The notes: generated from the sequence alone by a model not told the origin. Counted from the stretch's first letter, positions 54,115 to 63,435 are shown. The stretch: DNA of 64,000 nt from Pseudovibrio ascidiaceicola (GCF_900114245.1 NZ_FOSK01000014.1:1-64000), one strand, 5' to 3'. Numbers and translations: made by a program.

Positions 54115-56333
54115 TGCGTCGCCGCCTGCAAGTTGCGCTGGCTGGAAACCTGCTGGAATAAGACAGGCGCGATGACAAGGATTGCAGCCAGATCAGACCC
54201 AAGACTTGGAGCAACCAGCATCAACCCACCAATGGCCATCAACACACGCCACAGGCCGTTGAGTGGAGCCATGAAGTAACCGGACACGGCCGTCGCAATA
54301 GCAAACACACCCAGTGCACAGGTCAGCGTGACCTGTAGGAAGGAGACAAGGGTGAAATACTCAGGCAAAACAATCAGCATGGTTGGCGCATAGACGAACA
54401 CCATAGGCACCATGAGTTTGCCAAGCCCTAAGGTAAAGGCACTCACACCAGTCCTGAACGGGTTTGCCCCTGCAATGCCCGCCGCAGCATAGGCCGAGGC
54501 GCAAACCGGCGGAGTGATCTCGGAGATAACACCGTAATAAAGCACGAACATATGCGTTGCCAAAGCAGGCACACCCAGTTGTGCCAAAGCCGGTTGAGCC
54601 ACCGCGACAAGCATGATGTAAAGCGCTGTTGTTGGAAGACCAGCTCCCATCAAAATACAGGCAATAGCGATCAGAACCAGAGACAGGAACTGCTGAATGG
54701 ACGCTTGTCCAAACACCTCAAGAGACGTCCAGTCAAGCAGCGGAGCCAACGAGGCCGCCATATCCGCAGCGCCGTTGGTGACCATAAAGCCAAGACGGAA
54801 GCCAACACCGGTCGTGTTGATCACACCAACCACGATGCCAACAGCCGCAGAGGCTGCACCCACAGCGAGCGCGTATTGAACGCCCACATGACAGCTGTCG
54901 AACAGGTCTTTAAAGCTCTGCCGTTCATTGCGATGCAAACAGCCCAGCAAAGTCAGTGCGCCAAGCACGCCGGCCATCGTTGGCGAGAAACCTTCACCGG
55001 AGTAAGGCGAGGCCTTCCAGAATATGAAGCCAAGCAATGCAAGTGGCACAGCCAGAGACAGCGGCTTATCGATGGCGCAAAACCCAACAACAACACAAAG
55101 CGAAATGCCGATAAATGCAGCCATGTTGGGCGAGTAGCCGGAGAACAACACCACGAGCAGCCCGATCAGCGGCAGCACCGTAAACCAGCCTTCACGCCAA
55201 ACCTGCAAAAACTGCGGGATCTGGTCTTTGGGGTAAGCCTCAAGCCCAAGGCGTTTTGCGGTGAAGTGCACGATCGACATGACGCCGATATAGTGCATCA
55301 GAGCAGGCACAATCGCTGCAATAACGATGGTGGTGTAAGGCACCTCCAGATATTCAGCCATCAGGAAGCTTGCAGCCCCCATGATAGGTGGTGTGATTTG
55401 CCCACCCGCACTGGCAGCCGCTTCAACACCACCCGCAAAGTGACCCGGATATCCAAGCTTCTTCATATTGGGAATGGTCAGTGACCCGGTGGAAACCGTA
55501 TTGGCGATAGATGAGCCGGAGATAGTGCCGAAGAAGGCTGAGGAGACAACGGAAACCTTTGCAGGTCCGCCCGTATAGCGTCCAGCAAGGATCATCGCGT
55601 TATCAACGAAGAACTGTCCAAGCCCCATGCGCTGCGCCACAACTCCAAACAGCACAAAGTGAAACACAACAGTTGAAACGACCCAGAGCGTAACGCCAAA
55701 GATACCTTCAAACGGGAAGTACATGTTGTTGACGAACTGCCGCCAGTCCACACCCGGATGCTTCAGGATTTGGATTGGAATATACGGCCCCAAAAGCGCA
55801 TAGCCAATGAAGACCAGAATGATCAGCGGTAGCACGATACCAATGGTCCGGCGCGCGATCTCCAGCACTGTCAAAATGATGATGGTGCCGAAGAAGATAT
55901 CCGGTCCGGCTGGATTGCCTTGCCGCAAAGCCTGCTCAGAAACCTGAATGCCAAAAAGGTCAAACCCACGCCAGCTGAACCACAGATACAGCGACCCCAT
56001 CATCGCCAGGATCATGATCACCCAGTCAAGCAGCGGCACATTGCCAAAGCTCAGAAACTTGCCGGGCGTATTGGCCAAGGCACGGTCGGATTTGAGAAAC
56101 GGAAACGCCAGAAAAATGAAGAAATACAGCCCGGCCAGATGGATGCCCATGTGAACATAATCAACCGGGGTGCCAAACCCAGCGGTCCAGAAGTGGTAGA
56201 GCGCATAGGCGATGGTCGCCCAGTACACCATTTTTGTCAGGATTGGCCCGTTGTCACGGGTATGGAGAGCGGAGTCATACTTTTTCTCCAGCTCTTCCAG
56301 AGCCTTGTTATCAAGGTGCGATTGCAGGGGCAT
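54111..56333 (-). CDS. TRAP transporter fused permease (4TM-12TM), TAXI type
   Basis: 740 aa, the standard size for fused DctQ-DctM permeases of TAXI systems. A soluble N-terminus of ~30 residues is followed by about four helices (small-subunit part), then the large subunit with the conserved SSAFFGTISGSSIANTVSTGSLTIP and AAASAGGQITPPIMGAASFLMAEYL. Near the end, MGAGLPTTALYIMLVAVAQPAL and YYGVISEITPPVCASAYAAAGIAG are also typical. It works with the binding protein encoded upstream at 56502-57512. Transport is driven by an ion gradient. Confidence 0.93.
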   Translation of the reverse strand: MPLQSHLDNKALEELEKKYDSALHTRDNGPILTKMVYWATIAYALYHFWTAGFGTPVDYVHMGIHLAGLYFFIFLAFPFLKSDRALANTPGKFLSFGNVPLLDWVIMILAMMGSLYLWFSWRGFDLFGIQVSEQALRQGNPAGPDIFFGTIIILTVLEIARRTIGIVLPLIILVFIGYALLGPYIPIQILKHPGVDWRQFVNNMYFPFEGIFGVTLWVVSTVVFHFVLFGVVAQRMGLGQFFVDNAMILAGRYTGGPAKVSVVSSAFFGTISGSSIANTVSTGSLTIPNMKKLGYPGHFAGGVEAAASAGGQITPPIMGAASFLMAEYLEVPYTTIVIAAIVPALMHYIGVMSIVHFTAKRLGLEAYPKDQIPQFLQVWREGWFTVLPLIGLLVVLFSGYSPNMAAFIGISLCVVVGFCAIDKPLSLAVPLALLGFIFWKASPYSGEGFSPTMAGVLGALTLLGCLHRNERQSFKDLFDSCHVGVQYALAVGAASAAVGIVVGVINTTGVGFRLGFMVTNGAADMAASLAPLLDWTSLEVFGQASIQQFLSLVLIAIACILMGAGLPTTALYIMLVAVAQPALAQLGVPALATHMFVLYYGVISEITPPVCASAYAAAGIAGANPFRTGVSAFTLGLGKLMVPMVFVYAPTMLIVLPEYFTLVSFLQVTLTCALGVFAIATAVSGYFMAPLNGLWRVLMAIGGLMLVAPSLGSDLAAILVIAPVLFQQVSSQRNLQAATQ

Positions 56334-56452
56334 GGAACCCTCCCGGGTCTGGGGTGCGTCATGCGGTGGTGAGGGCGCGTTGGATCGCTTTTTCCAACTG
56401 CAGCAGCTGCGCGAGTAAAAGAACGCGGCAAAGCAAAACCACCGGTGGCGAC

Positions 56453-56482
56453 AAAAGACAGCGGAAGAACACTCCCGCTGCC
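56453..56482 (-). terminator. Attenuator/terminator between TRAP binding protein and permease genes
   Basis: On the minus strand GGCAGCGG pairs with CCGCTGTC (8 bp, one G-U) over a 10-nt loop, and the stem is followed by TTTTGT. It lies just after the binding-protein stop, 168 bp before the permease start. That would allow high expression of the binding protein and reduced expression of the rest. Confidence 0.7.
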
Positions 56483-56501
56483 GTTTTAAGTCAGACTGCG
56501 A

Positions 56502-57512
56502 TTAGTCGAGCAGACCAACTTCTTTGTAGTATCGCTCAGCACCCGGGTGCAGCGGAACACCAATGCCATCGATGCCATCTAGTGCACTCTTCATAGTGAT
56601 GACCTTGCCCTTCGGATGTCCGTTATCCAGCAGTTTACGAGCGGTCTTGGACCAAAGCGCCTTGGTGATTTCGTAGACCAGTTCTTCGTCAATATTGGCA
56701 TTGGTCACAAACATACCACTCACTGCCACCGTGTTGGTGTCATGCGTCACGCCCGGATAAGTGCCAGCCGGGATGACCGATGGAATGTAATAGGGAACAG
56801 TCTTATTCGCCTGAGCAATTTCAGCTTCAGTGAAGGAATAAAGATCCATACCTTTAGTGTTATCCAGCTGGATCATGGCAGCAACTGGTGTACCCGCAGC
56901 ATAGAAGTAAGCATCCAGCTGACCATCAGCCGTCCGCTCAGCGCTTTGAGAGTTGTTGAGCTCAGCTTCATCAATATTGTCGCGGTTGACACCATGGTCA
57001 CCAAGAATGAGCTCAACTGCAATCTGCGTGCCGGAGCCTGCCTGCGCAATGCCAACCCGTTTGCCCTTCAGGTCCGCAAGGTTGTCCAGTTCACCACCCT
57101 TCGGCAAAACAAGATGCAGATCTTCCGGGTAAAGGTTCGCAATCACACGAAGATCAGGCTTGGCGTTGCCCTCATACTTGCCAGAACCGTGATAGGCAAA
57201 ATGAAGTGTCGCTGCCCCGGTCAAACCTGCTTCCATCTGGCCGGCCTGAATGGCGTTCACATTGTGCGCAGATGCGTTGGTGGACTGCGCGATCGCCACC
57301 AGATTTGGAACGCCGCAATTGCCGCCCTGATCACACGGACGAGAGCCCGGTGGGTTAGAAATCGCGTTGGCAATGATCCCGCCAATCGGGAAGTAGGTTC
57401 CGCCGGCACCTCCCGTGCCAATGCGGAAAAACTTAATGTCCTGCGCAACAGCTGCACCGCTGATCATCGTGCAAGCAAGCGCAATCCCGGCACATTTACT
57501 GAATAATCCCAT
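56502..57512 (-). CDS. TAXI-family TRAP transporter solute-binding protein
   Basis: 336 aa from the ATG at 57512, with GAGGGGGG just upstream. Signal peptide MGLFSKCAGIALACTMISGAAVA, then QDIKFFRIGTGGAGGTYFPIGG, the TAXI signature (T-A-X-I-like region binding glutamate-type ligands). AIAQSTNASAHNVNAIQAGQ and LKGKRVGIAQAGSGTQ follow as in the family. A longer frame to 57584 would put 24 charged and mixed residues before the signal peptide and is rejected. First gene of the TRAP operon. Confidence 0.92.
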   Translation of the reverse strand: MGLFSKCAGIALACTMISGAAVAQDIKFFRIGTGGAGGTYFPIGGIIANAISNPPGSRPCDQGGNCGVPNLVAIAQSTNASAHNVNAIQAGQMEAGLTGAATLHFAYHGSGKYEGNAKPDLRVIANLYPEDLHLVLPKGGELDNLADLKGKRVGIAQAGSGTQIAVELILGDHGVNRDNIDEAELNNSQSAERTADGQLDAYFYAAGTPVAAMIQLDNTKGMDLYSFTEAEIAQANKTVPYYIPSVIPAGTYPGVTHDTNTVAVSGMFVTNANIDEELVYEITKALWSKTARKLLDNGHPKGKVITMKSALDGIDGIGVPLHPGAERYYKEVGLLD

Positions 57513-57661
57513 GAGTATCCCCCCTCTAATAAATTCAGATAAGCCCAATTCAAGGTGATAGGTATTTATAATTATTAGCCTCATGGTGGTTAGCCTTATT
57601 CATAAAAGCAAATTCGAAATATTATGGTTATGATAGATTTTGTTTATATATTGAGGTGCCC

Positions 57662-58585
57662 ATGAATCTGCAGCAACTGGCGGTTTTCCGCGAGATAATG
57701 AAAACCGGCTCGGTCAGCCACGCTGCGCGAAACCTGCATCGCACCCAGCCCGCCGTCAGCGCATCGCTCAAAGCACTGGAAGATGATTTGGGAATGCCGC
57801 TCTTTCTGCGCGAAGGTCGCCGACTGATTCCTGTCCCGGAAGCCCACTATTTGCTCTCGGAGGCCTCTGGCATTCTGGACCGCTTGAAGACAGTTGAGCA
57901 GAACCTCAGTAACATGCGCGATCAGGTGCAAGGTTCACTGAGCATCGTCGCCATGCCCGGCCCATCCTCTTATCTGCTGCCAGAGTTCATCAGCAATTTC
58001 ATCGAGGACAAGCCGCAGGTGAAGGTCACTCTGGCAACGCGCAGCTCCCCTCAAATCCTCAACCTGATCGCCGCACAAAGCTTCGATATCGGCTTTTGTG
58101 ATGCAGCTGTGGGCACGGAGCAGGATGTCCTGTCACACGACACCACAATCCCATGCACTTGCTTGTGCGCTATTCCAAAAACATCATCTCTGGCAGGCAA
58201 AAAGGTGATCCACGCAAAGGATCTGGACGGTGTGCCCATGGGCGTGCTCCAGCCCAGCCACTCCACGTTTGAGGCCACCAAGGCCGCGTTTCAATCCAGT
58301 GACGCACACTTTGATATCCGCATCGATACCCAATACTTCCTGCCGCTGTTCCATTTCGTCGAAGCCGGACAGATCTGCGCAGTGGTGGATGCTTTGAGCG
58401 CAGTCAGCTATCAGCGCAGCCGGGGGGATGCCTCCAAGATCGTGTTCCTGCCATTTGAGCCAACAGTGCCCTTTGGCTATTCCATCCTTGTGCCTCACCA
58501 GCGCCCACTGTCCCGGTTAGCAAGCTCGTTCGTATCTTCCTGGCAAAACTGGGTGGAGCAAACCATCGCCAAGCCAATGAGATAG
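57662..58585 (+). CDS. LysR-family transcriptional regulator
   Basis: 307 aa from the ATG at 57662 (a GTG two codons earlier is possible), with GAGG at 57653-57656. The N-terminal winged helix is MNLQQLAVFREIMKTGSVSHAARNLHRTQPAVSASLKALE. The effector domain follows, of the CysB/CbbR general fold. Divergent from the TAXI-TRAP/oxidoreductase operon, with a 149-bp AT-rich gap that carries TTAGCC twice (57575-57580, 57590-57595). By the usual LysR layout it should control that operon. Confidence 0.9.
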   Translation: MNLQQLAVFREIMKTGSVSHAARNLHRTQPAVSASLKALEDDLGMPLFLREGRRLIPVPEAHYLLSEASGILDRLKTVEQNLSNMRDQVQGSLSIVAMPGPSSYLLPEFISNFIEDKPQVKVTLATRSSPQILNLIAAQSFDIGFCDAAVGTEQDVLSHDTTIPCTCLCAIPKTSSLAGKKVIHAKDLDGVPMGVLQPSHSTFEATKAAFQSSDAHFDIRIDTQYFLPLFHFVEAGQICAVVDALSAVSYQRSRGDASKIVFLPFEPTVPFGYSILVPHQRPLSRLASSFVSSWQNWVEQTIAKPMR

Positions 58586-58678
58586 CAAAGAGCAGCTACA
58601 GTTAGCGCTCCAACAAGGACCACGCAGGCAAACCGATCTACTTTTGCCTCAAACACTCATATCGGCTGGAAGGGCGTA

Positions 58679-59290
58679 ATGGACGAGGTTTGCCAGAAAG
58701 ATAACGAGACTGCAGAACGGGTCTATCACCAGCCTGTCTCTCCCTGGGCATTGGAAAATCTGCCCGGCGATCCCATGATGTGGATTCTGATCGTCAGTGA
58801 AATCCTCGTGTTTGGCGGAGCGTTGTGGGCCTTCGCTGGCAACGAACTGCTCAATCCTGAGATTTATCGCGAGGCACGCACTCATCTCAATGTGCCTCTT
58901 GCCACGCTCAACACGATCATCCTGCTCACCTCAGGCTTGTTTGCCGCCATCGCAGTGCGCTTTGCCAAAATCAAAGAGATTGTAAAGACGAGATTGTCAC
59001 TGCTGGGGGCGGGAAGCCTCGGTGTCGTGTTCATTGCGCTCAAGATTTACGAGTACAAGGAAAAGCTAGCCCTTGGCCTCAATGTTGAGACCAACACATT
59101 CTATACGCTTTATTATCTGGTCACCGGGTTCCATTTGGCTCATGTGATCTTTGGCCTGATCATACTCGGCATTATCGCCCTGTGGCCCACCGAGGACAAC
59201 ATGGAATCGGGCACAGCCTTCTGGCATATGGTTGATCTGATCTGGGTGATCATTTTCCCCATTTTCTATCTTATGGGGCAGGGGCTGTGA
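58679..59290 (+). CDS. norE: Heme-copper oxidase subunit III family protein, NorE-like
   Basis: 203 aa with about five membrane helices. The opening LPGDPMMWILIVSEILVFGGALWAF matches NorE and related subunit III proteins, and the later YLVTGFHLAHVIFGLIILG contains the conserved histidine. NorE proteins accompany nitric oxide reductase (NorCB) and aid its activity. Here no norC or norB is within the window. A neighbouring subunit-IV-like gene follows directly, so the norEF pair is complete. An unrelated oxidase accessory role is the alternative. Confidence 0.8.
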   Translation: MDEVCQKDNETAERVYHQPVSPWALENLPGDPMMWILIVSEILVFGGALWAFAGNELLNPEIYREARTHLNVPLATLNTIILLTSGLFAAIAVRFAKIKEIVKTRLSLLGAGSLGVVFIALKIYEYKEKLALGLNVETNTFYTLYYLVTGFHLAHVIFGLIILGIIALWPTEDNMESGTAFWHMVDLIWVIIFPIFYLMGQGL

Positions 59291-59292
59291 TC

Positions 59293-59598
59293 ATGAACAC
59301 CAACAAAACACCCCCTAAAAGCATCCAGATGAATGATCTGCTAAAAGCCTGGGTGGTTCTGGTCGCGCTCACTCTGCTCGGCTACGGCCTCAGCCTGTTC
59401 AGCAGCGAACTACTCGTCTATGTGGGCCCACTGATCATTGCCGCACTGATCCTGTTTAAGGCGCGGATCATTCTGACCCGATACCTTGGCCTGACCAGAT
59501 GCCCTGCATGGCTCTCTATGCTCAGCTCAATGATTTTTGCTCTGACGATGATCTGCGCAGTTTTGCTCACATTCGTCTCCGCAGGGGGCACGCAATAA
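59293..59598 (+). CDS. norF: Cytochrome c oxidase subunit IV-like protein, NorF-like
   Basis: 101 aa from the ATG at 59293, two bases after the norE stop; a GTG at 59287 would overlap norE. Three membrane helices are visible (LLKAWVVLVALTLLGYGLSLF, LLVYVGPLIIAALILFKA, SMLSSMIFALTMICAVLLTFV). Size, topology and position after NorE fit NorF/COX4-prokaryotic proteins. Confidence in the exact function is limited because such small membrane proteins diverge quickly. Confidence 0.72.
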   Translation: MNTNKTPPKSIQMNDLLKAWVVLVALTLLGYGLSLFSSELLVYVGPLIIAALILFKARIILTRYLGLTRCPAWLSMLSSMIFALTMICAVLLTFVSAGGTQ

Positions 59599-59626
59599 AA
59601 GCCTGAACACTAGTGCCAAACAGCAA

Positions 59627-59663
59627 AAACCCCTCACAAAGCCTGAAGCTCTATGAGGGGTTT
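59627..59663. terminator. Bidirectional rho-independent terminator between norF and dddD
   Basis: Perfect 10-bp arms AAACCCCTCA (59627-59636) and TGAGGGGTTT (59654-59663) carry A-tract and T-tract ends, so a hairpin with a U-rich side forms on either strand. It is suitably placed between the convergent norEF and CoA-transferase genes. Confidence 0.8.
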
Positions 59664-59729
59664 CCATTAAAGCATATCCCTGTTGTGTGGGTCCCTTTAT
59701 GGGAATGGGATATACATTTTTAAGACAAA

Positions 59730-62228
59730 TCAGCTCGGCAGGAACTCTCGGCCCCAACCAGTGCCTGCAATCCGCCGTTCAATCATGTCGTCCACTTGCT
59801 CATCGCTGTATCCAACGCCAGCGAGCACCTCGCGAGTTGAGTTCCCGTAAGCCTCAGTGCTTGGCAAAGCGCGGATAGCGGCTTCCTCTGGGCGGATTGA
59901 GTAGTGGTCAATCAACGTCACGCGGTGCCCACTTGGATGATCCTCATAGGTGGAAAATGCGTAGCTGCCACGATCAATACCAACCGCACCATCAGCCGTA
60001 CGGGTATATGTGTCGCGCAGATGCTCAATGCCCAGTGGCTGAGCTGCTGCAATATCGGCTGCTCTCAGCTTCTCACACCAGCTTTCCGCCGTGTCTTGTT
60101 CAAACGCGACCCGCAGGAACTCAGCGGTATCATTTGCTTCTTCCACACCGCTCAAACCTTCAACCTGTGCAAGGTCGATTAACTCATGGTCTTCTGCATC
60201 CATAAAGATCCAACCATCAGAGGCTTTATAGAAGTGCGAGAGTGCGTGGTTGCCAAGGGCATCACGTCCGGATGCTTCATCAAACGGGGCACGGCCTTCA
60301 TAATCAAACGCAAACTTGATCTGCGCCAGATTGGTCACCGCTGACAGAGAGGTCCGTGCACGGGAGGTCTGACCGGTTTTGTGCTTGTGATAAAGCGACA
60401 GCGCCATCCCAAGACCAGCAGCAAAGCCGCAGTTCACGTCCAGAGTACCAAGATGCGCATGCTCTTCCGGTGTATCAACGCCGCCAAACCGGCTCATGAT
60501 GCCGCTGTTGGCCTGAATGATGTCATCATAACCGATGTAGTTGGTTTTCGGTCCCGGCTTTGGTCCACCAAGACAGTCCAGACGGCAGAACAGAACGCCC
60601 GGATTGATTGCCTGCAAGCTGTCATGGTCAAGACCAAGAGGCTTCATCTGACGGTCAGGAGCATTGATCACCACAAGGTCAACGGACTTCACCAGACGTT
60701 CAAAAGCCTCACGGCCTTCGCCTGTTGTAATGTCCACCAGCGCGCTCTTCTTGCCAATATTGGTCTGGAACGTAAACAGCGTGCCAATCAGCGGATCGTA
60801 AAGCGGTTTGACCGGATCCAGCTTGATCACCTCAGCGCCAAAACGTCCAAGGAATGCAGTGGAATGCGGACCAGCAATCACATTGGTCAGATCCAGAATA
60901 CGCAGGTCGTTAAGCCAGCCGTCTTTGTCGGCTGATGGAGCCGTCGGAGCTGGCAAGGTGTCGGCGCTATCAACGGCCTGCAGAGTTGCCAGAGCCTCCT
61001 CAAAGGTCACGTTCTCACGCGCTTTGGGGGTGAGCAGGTAGTCCACAATCTCCTCAAACCACACAACAGGACCGGGCTGTTTCATCAGGCCGTATTCAGG
61101 GTCGTTCACTTCAACAATCAGACCGGACGTGTTGCAGTGCTCGCTGTTCACCCACTCCTGTGTGGTGCGGTGTGGTGCGCCCGGAATCTGGCCTTCACCA
61201 AAGATAACGCCCCATTCATCAGAGGTTTTGGTGAGGAACACCTTCTTCATTTTCACTGAAATGATATCGGCCCATTTTTTCGGAAGCGGATAAACACCAA
61301 TGGAGGTTTCCCCGTCCCACTCAGCGATAGGCAGATGCAGGTTGTTCACTTCCGGCAAACCTTCAGCAAGCAACTCCTCGTAAATACCGAGAGCTTGCAA
61401 GCAGCGGCGGGCGTGGTTGCGGTGAGACGGGCAGACCGCGTAGAAATAACGGCCATCTGCACACTCATAGGTCCGGTAGAACGGGTCGAGGTACTCCTGC
61501 AGATCTTCATAGGAAAGATCCATCTCGATATTATTTTCGCGGCGATGGGTAATTTCGTGCTCGCGCATGGTCATGTAGCGCTCTGGCATGCCCTCAATCA
61601 CTACGGAATTGTAGGAGAGGCCTTCCATGAGAGCAGCTGCAATCGGCACTTCAATCGTATCACCACGGCCCGTCTTTTCGCGGGCGAGCAGAGCCATCAC
61701 AACAGAACTGGCCGCCATTGTCGTGGCATAAGAGGAACCGAGTGGAAGCGGAGAGAAGCTCGGGTTCAGACCCATGAGCACGCGGTTAAAGCCCATGTCA
61801 GTGAACGCACCGGATGTAGCGGCCACGATGGCTTCCGTCGCTTTCCACTCACGGCGCAGCTCATCATTGCTGGCAAATCCTGGGACTGAAAGCGTAACAA
61901 GCTCAGGGCGTTCAGCACGAAGGGCAGCAAAATCGACGCCAAGGTCCTTCATCTTGCCAGGACGGAAGCTTTCAAGCACCACATCGGCTGCTGCAATCAG
62001 CTCAAATGCCTTTTGCAGGCCAGCTTCTGACTTCAGATCAAGCCGGATGCATTTCTTGTTACGATTTAAAATCGCATTTGCCGGGTGATCCCACTGAGGC
62101 CCTTGAGGCGGATCGACGTGAATAACAGTTGCGCCCATATCCGCAAGGATCATAGCAACAGCTGGACCTGCAATCTGCTGACCGAAGTCAACAACTCTGA
62201 CACCTTCAAGGGGAAGTCTTTTTTCCAT
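59730..62228 (-). CDS. dddD: DMSP CoA-transferase/lyase DddD (tandem CaiB/BaiF domains)
   Basis: 832 aa, two class-III CoA-transferase domains in one chain (about 1-410 and 435-832), the size and architecture of DddD. DddD moves CoA to dimethylsulfoniopropionate and releases dimethyl sulfide, leaving 3-hydroxypropionyl-CoA. Domain 1 opens GVRVVDFGQQIAGPAVAMIL and domain 2 opens DLRILDLTNVIAGPHSTAFL. Only domain 2 keeps the catalytic aspartate (D568 in GYDDIIQANSG). Domain 1 has E132 at the aligned place (KATEAIVAATSG). A LysR gene and a divergent BCCT transporter next to it reproduce the known ddd clusters. The ribosome binding site is GAGGATG (62241-62235). Other double CaiB proteins exist, but the context favours DddD. 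Confidence 0.82.
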   Translation of the reverse strand: MEKRLPLEGVRVVDFGQQIAGPAVAMILADMGATVIHVDPPQGPQWDHPANAILNRNKKCIRLDLKSEAGLQKAFELIAAADVVLESFRPGKMKDLGVDFAALRAERPELVTLSVPGFASNDELRREWKATEAIVAATSGAFTDMGFNRVLMGLNPSFSPLPLGSSYATTMAASSVVMALLAREKTGRGDTIEVPIAAALMEGLSYNSVVIEGMPERYMTMREHEITHRRENNIEMDLSYEDLQEYLDPFYRTYECADGRYFYAVCPSHRNHARRCLQALGIYEELLAEGLPEVNNLHLPIAEWDGETSIGVYPLPKKWADIISVKMKKVFLTKTSDEWGVIFGEGQIPGAPHRTTQEWVNSEHCNTSGLIVEVNDPEYGLMKQPGPVVWFEEIVDYLLTPKARENVTFEEALATLQAVDSADTLPAPTAPSADKDGWLNDLRILDLTNVIAGPHSTAFLGRFGAEVIKLDPVKPLYDPLIGTLFTFQTNIGKKSALVDITTGEGREAFERLVKSVDLVVINAPDRQMKPLGLDHDSLQAINPGVLFCRLDCLGGPKPGPKTNYIGYDDIIQANSGIMSRFGGVDTPEEHAHLGTLDVNCGFAAGLGMALSLYHKHKTGQTSRARTSLSAVTNLAQIKFAFDYEGRAPFDEASGRDALGNHALSHFYKASDGWIFMDAEDHELIDLAQVEGLSGVEEANDTAEFLRVAFEQDTAESWCEKLRAADIAAAQPLGIEHLRDTYTRTADGAVGIDRGSYAFSTYEDHPSGHRVTLIDHYSIRPEEAAIRALPSTEAYGNSTREVLAGVGYSDEQVDDMIERRIAGTGWGREFLPS

Positions 62229-62541
62229 GCAACATCATCCTCAGAAACCGTCCATCGACGGTTCTCAGTTTATTCCAGACATAATTATGTCTTTGATTTC
62301 AGATTGTTATGGGTGAAATGCTTCGCAGCAACGGTTCACTTCATTGGAAAAACAATAGGCAGGCCCATACGTAGAAACCAGCAATTTAAATTTCGGTGCA
62401 GGCATAAAAATTTTTGTAGCTCGTCTAATTCTGAACTGTTTGATTTTGCCTTTGCCGGACTGGTGGAAGCTGAAATTTCTTCCACCAAACCTGTTTAATG
62501 CCGCGTGAGCCGCGGGGACAGTGTCCTGTCAAAAAGGGAGA
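62229..62541 (-). promoter_or_regulatory. dddD upstream region with operator-like palindromes
   Basis: No gene seen. AGACATAATTATGTCT (62277-62292) is a perfect 16-bp palindrome centred about 57 bp upstream of the dddD start. Its AT-rich core fits a LysR-type site, and the regulator gene is next door. A 7-4-7 hairpin AACCGTC/GACGGTT (62246-62263) lies in the probable 5' leader. A 9-9-9 inverted repeat TGGTGGAAG/CTTCCACCA (62461-62487) close behind the LysR stop may end that gene's transcript. Confidence 0.55.
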
Positions 62542-63435
62542 TTACCCTTCATGTATCGCGTTCAGCAGCCAGTTTCTGAAGGTCACTGCATGGGGGTGCT
62601 CAAGGCTCGTATTGGAGTAAACCAGATAAAACGCTTCCTCTGTTGGAACGCGATTTTCCAGTGGAGCAACCAGCTGGCCGGACTTCAGTGCATTTTCCAC
62701 AAGACTTGTTCGGCCCAAAGCAACGCCTTCTCCCAAGGCAGCCATCTCCAAGGCTGTGACAAGCGTGTCAAACTGATAGCTCTGCCGCAGTTCCACGTCA
62801 CTGTGCTTGGTCTGCTTGAGCCAGTACCCCCAGCCTTCCTGATATCCAATCACATGCAAAACACTATGATTTGCAAGGTCTTTTGGCGATTCAAGCGGCC
62901 CGTTTTCTTCCAGATAGCAAGGACTGCAAACCGGAAATAGCTCGTCTCGTGTCAGCCGGTCACATTGAACGGCCGGCCATTTGCCACGCCCGTACCGTAC
63001 TTCCAGATCACAGTCTCCAGAGGTTTCTTTGTTGTCCAGCCAGATATTGGAGGTGACCCGCAGGTTGATCTTTGGATGCAGCTTGCGAAATTCCTTCATA
63101 CGCGGCGCAAGCCAGCGCATAAAGAACACCATGTTGATCTTCACAGTCAGCAGATTGTTCTGCCCTTGACCGAAGATTTCTTCCGTTGCCGCCTTCAGGC
63201 GCTCTACGGATTCATGGACTGCCGGCAGATATGCCGCCCCCGCATCTGTCAGCTCCAGGCCTCGCGGCAATCGCTTAAACAGGACAGATCCCAACTGACA
63301 TTCAAGACCTTTGATCTGGTGACTGATCGCCGCCTGCGTAAGGTTGAGCTCTGTTGATGCATGCGTAAAGCTGAGATGACGCGCCGACGCTTCAAATGCC
63401 CTGAGCCAATTGAGCGGGGGTAGATTCTTCTTCAT
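62542..63435 (-). CDS. dddR: LysR-family regulator, GcvA-like (probable DddR)
   Basis: 297 aa from the ATG at 63435 (MKKNLPPLNWLRAFEASARH), with GGGAGAAG upstream. The opening PLNWLRAFEASARHLSFTHASTELNLTQAAISHQIKGLE is the GcvA-type winged helix. The effector domain follows. It lies between dddD and a divergent BCCT transporter, the position of DddR in known DMSP clusters. Inference: activates dddD and the transporter in the presence of DMSP or a product. A longer frame to 63468 lacks support. Confidence 0.85.
   Translation of the reverse strand: MKKNLPPLNWLRAFEASARHLSFTHASTELNLTQAAISHQIKGLECQLGSVLFKRLPRGLELTDAGAAYLPAVHESVERLKAATEEIFGQGQNNLLTVKINMVFFMRWLAPRMKEFRKLHPKINLRVTSNIWLDNKETSGDCDLEVRYGRGKWPAVQCDRLTRDELFPVCSPCYLEENGPLESPKDLANHSVLHVIGYQEGWGYWLKQTKHSDVELRQSYQFDTLVTALEMAALGEGVALGRTSLVENALKSGQLVAPLENRVPTEEAFYLVYSNTSLEHPHAVTFRNWLLNAIHEG

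Noticed and set aside
54552-55484. Long open frame (310 codons) on the plus strand
   Set aside because: It lies wholly opposite the TRAP permease gene, has basic, low-complexity composition and no ribosome binding site. It is a shadow of the coding strand.
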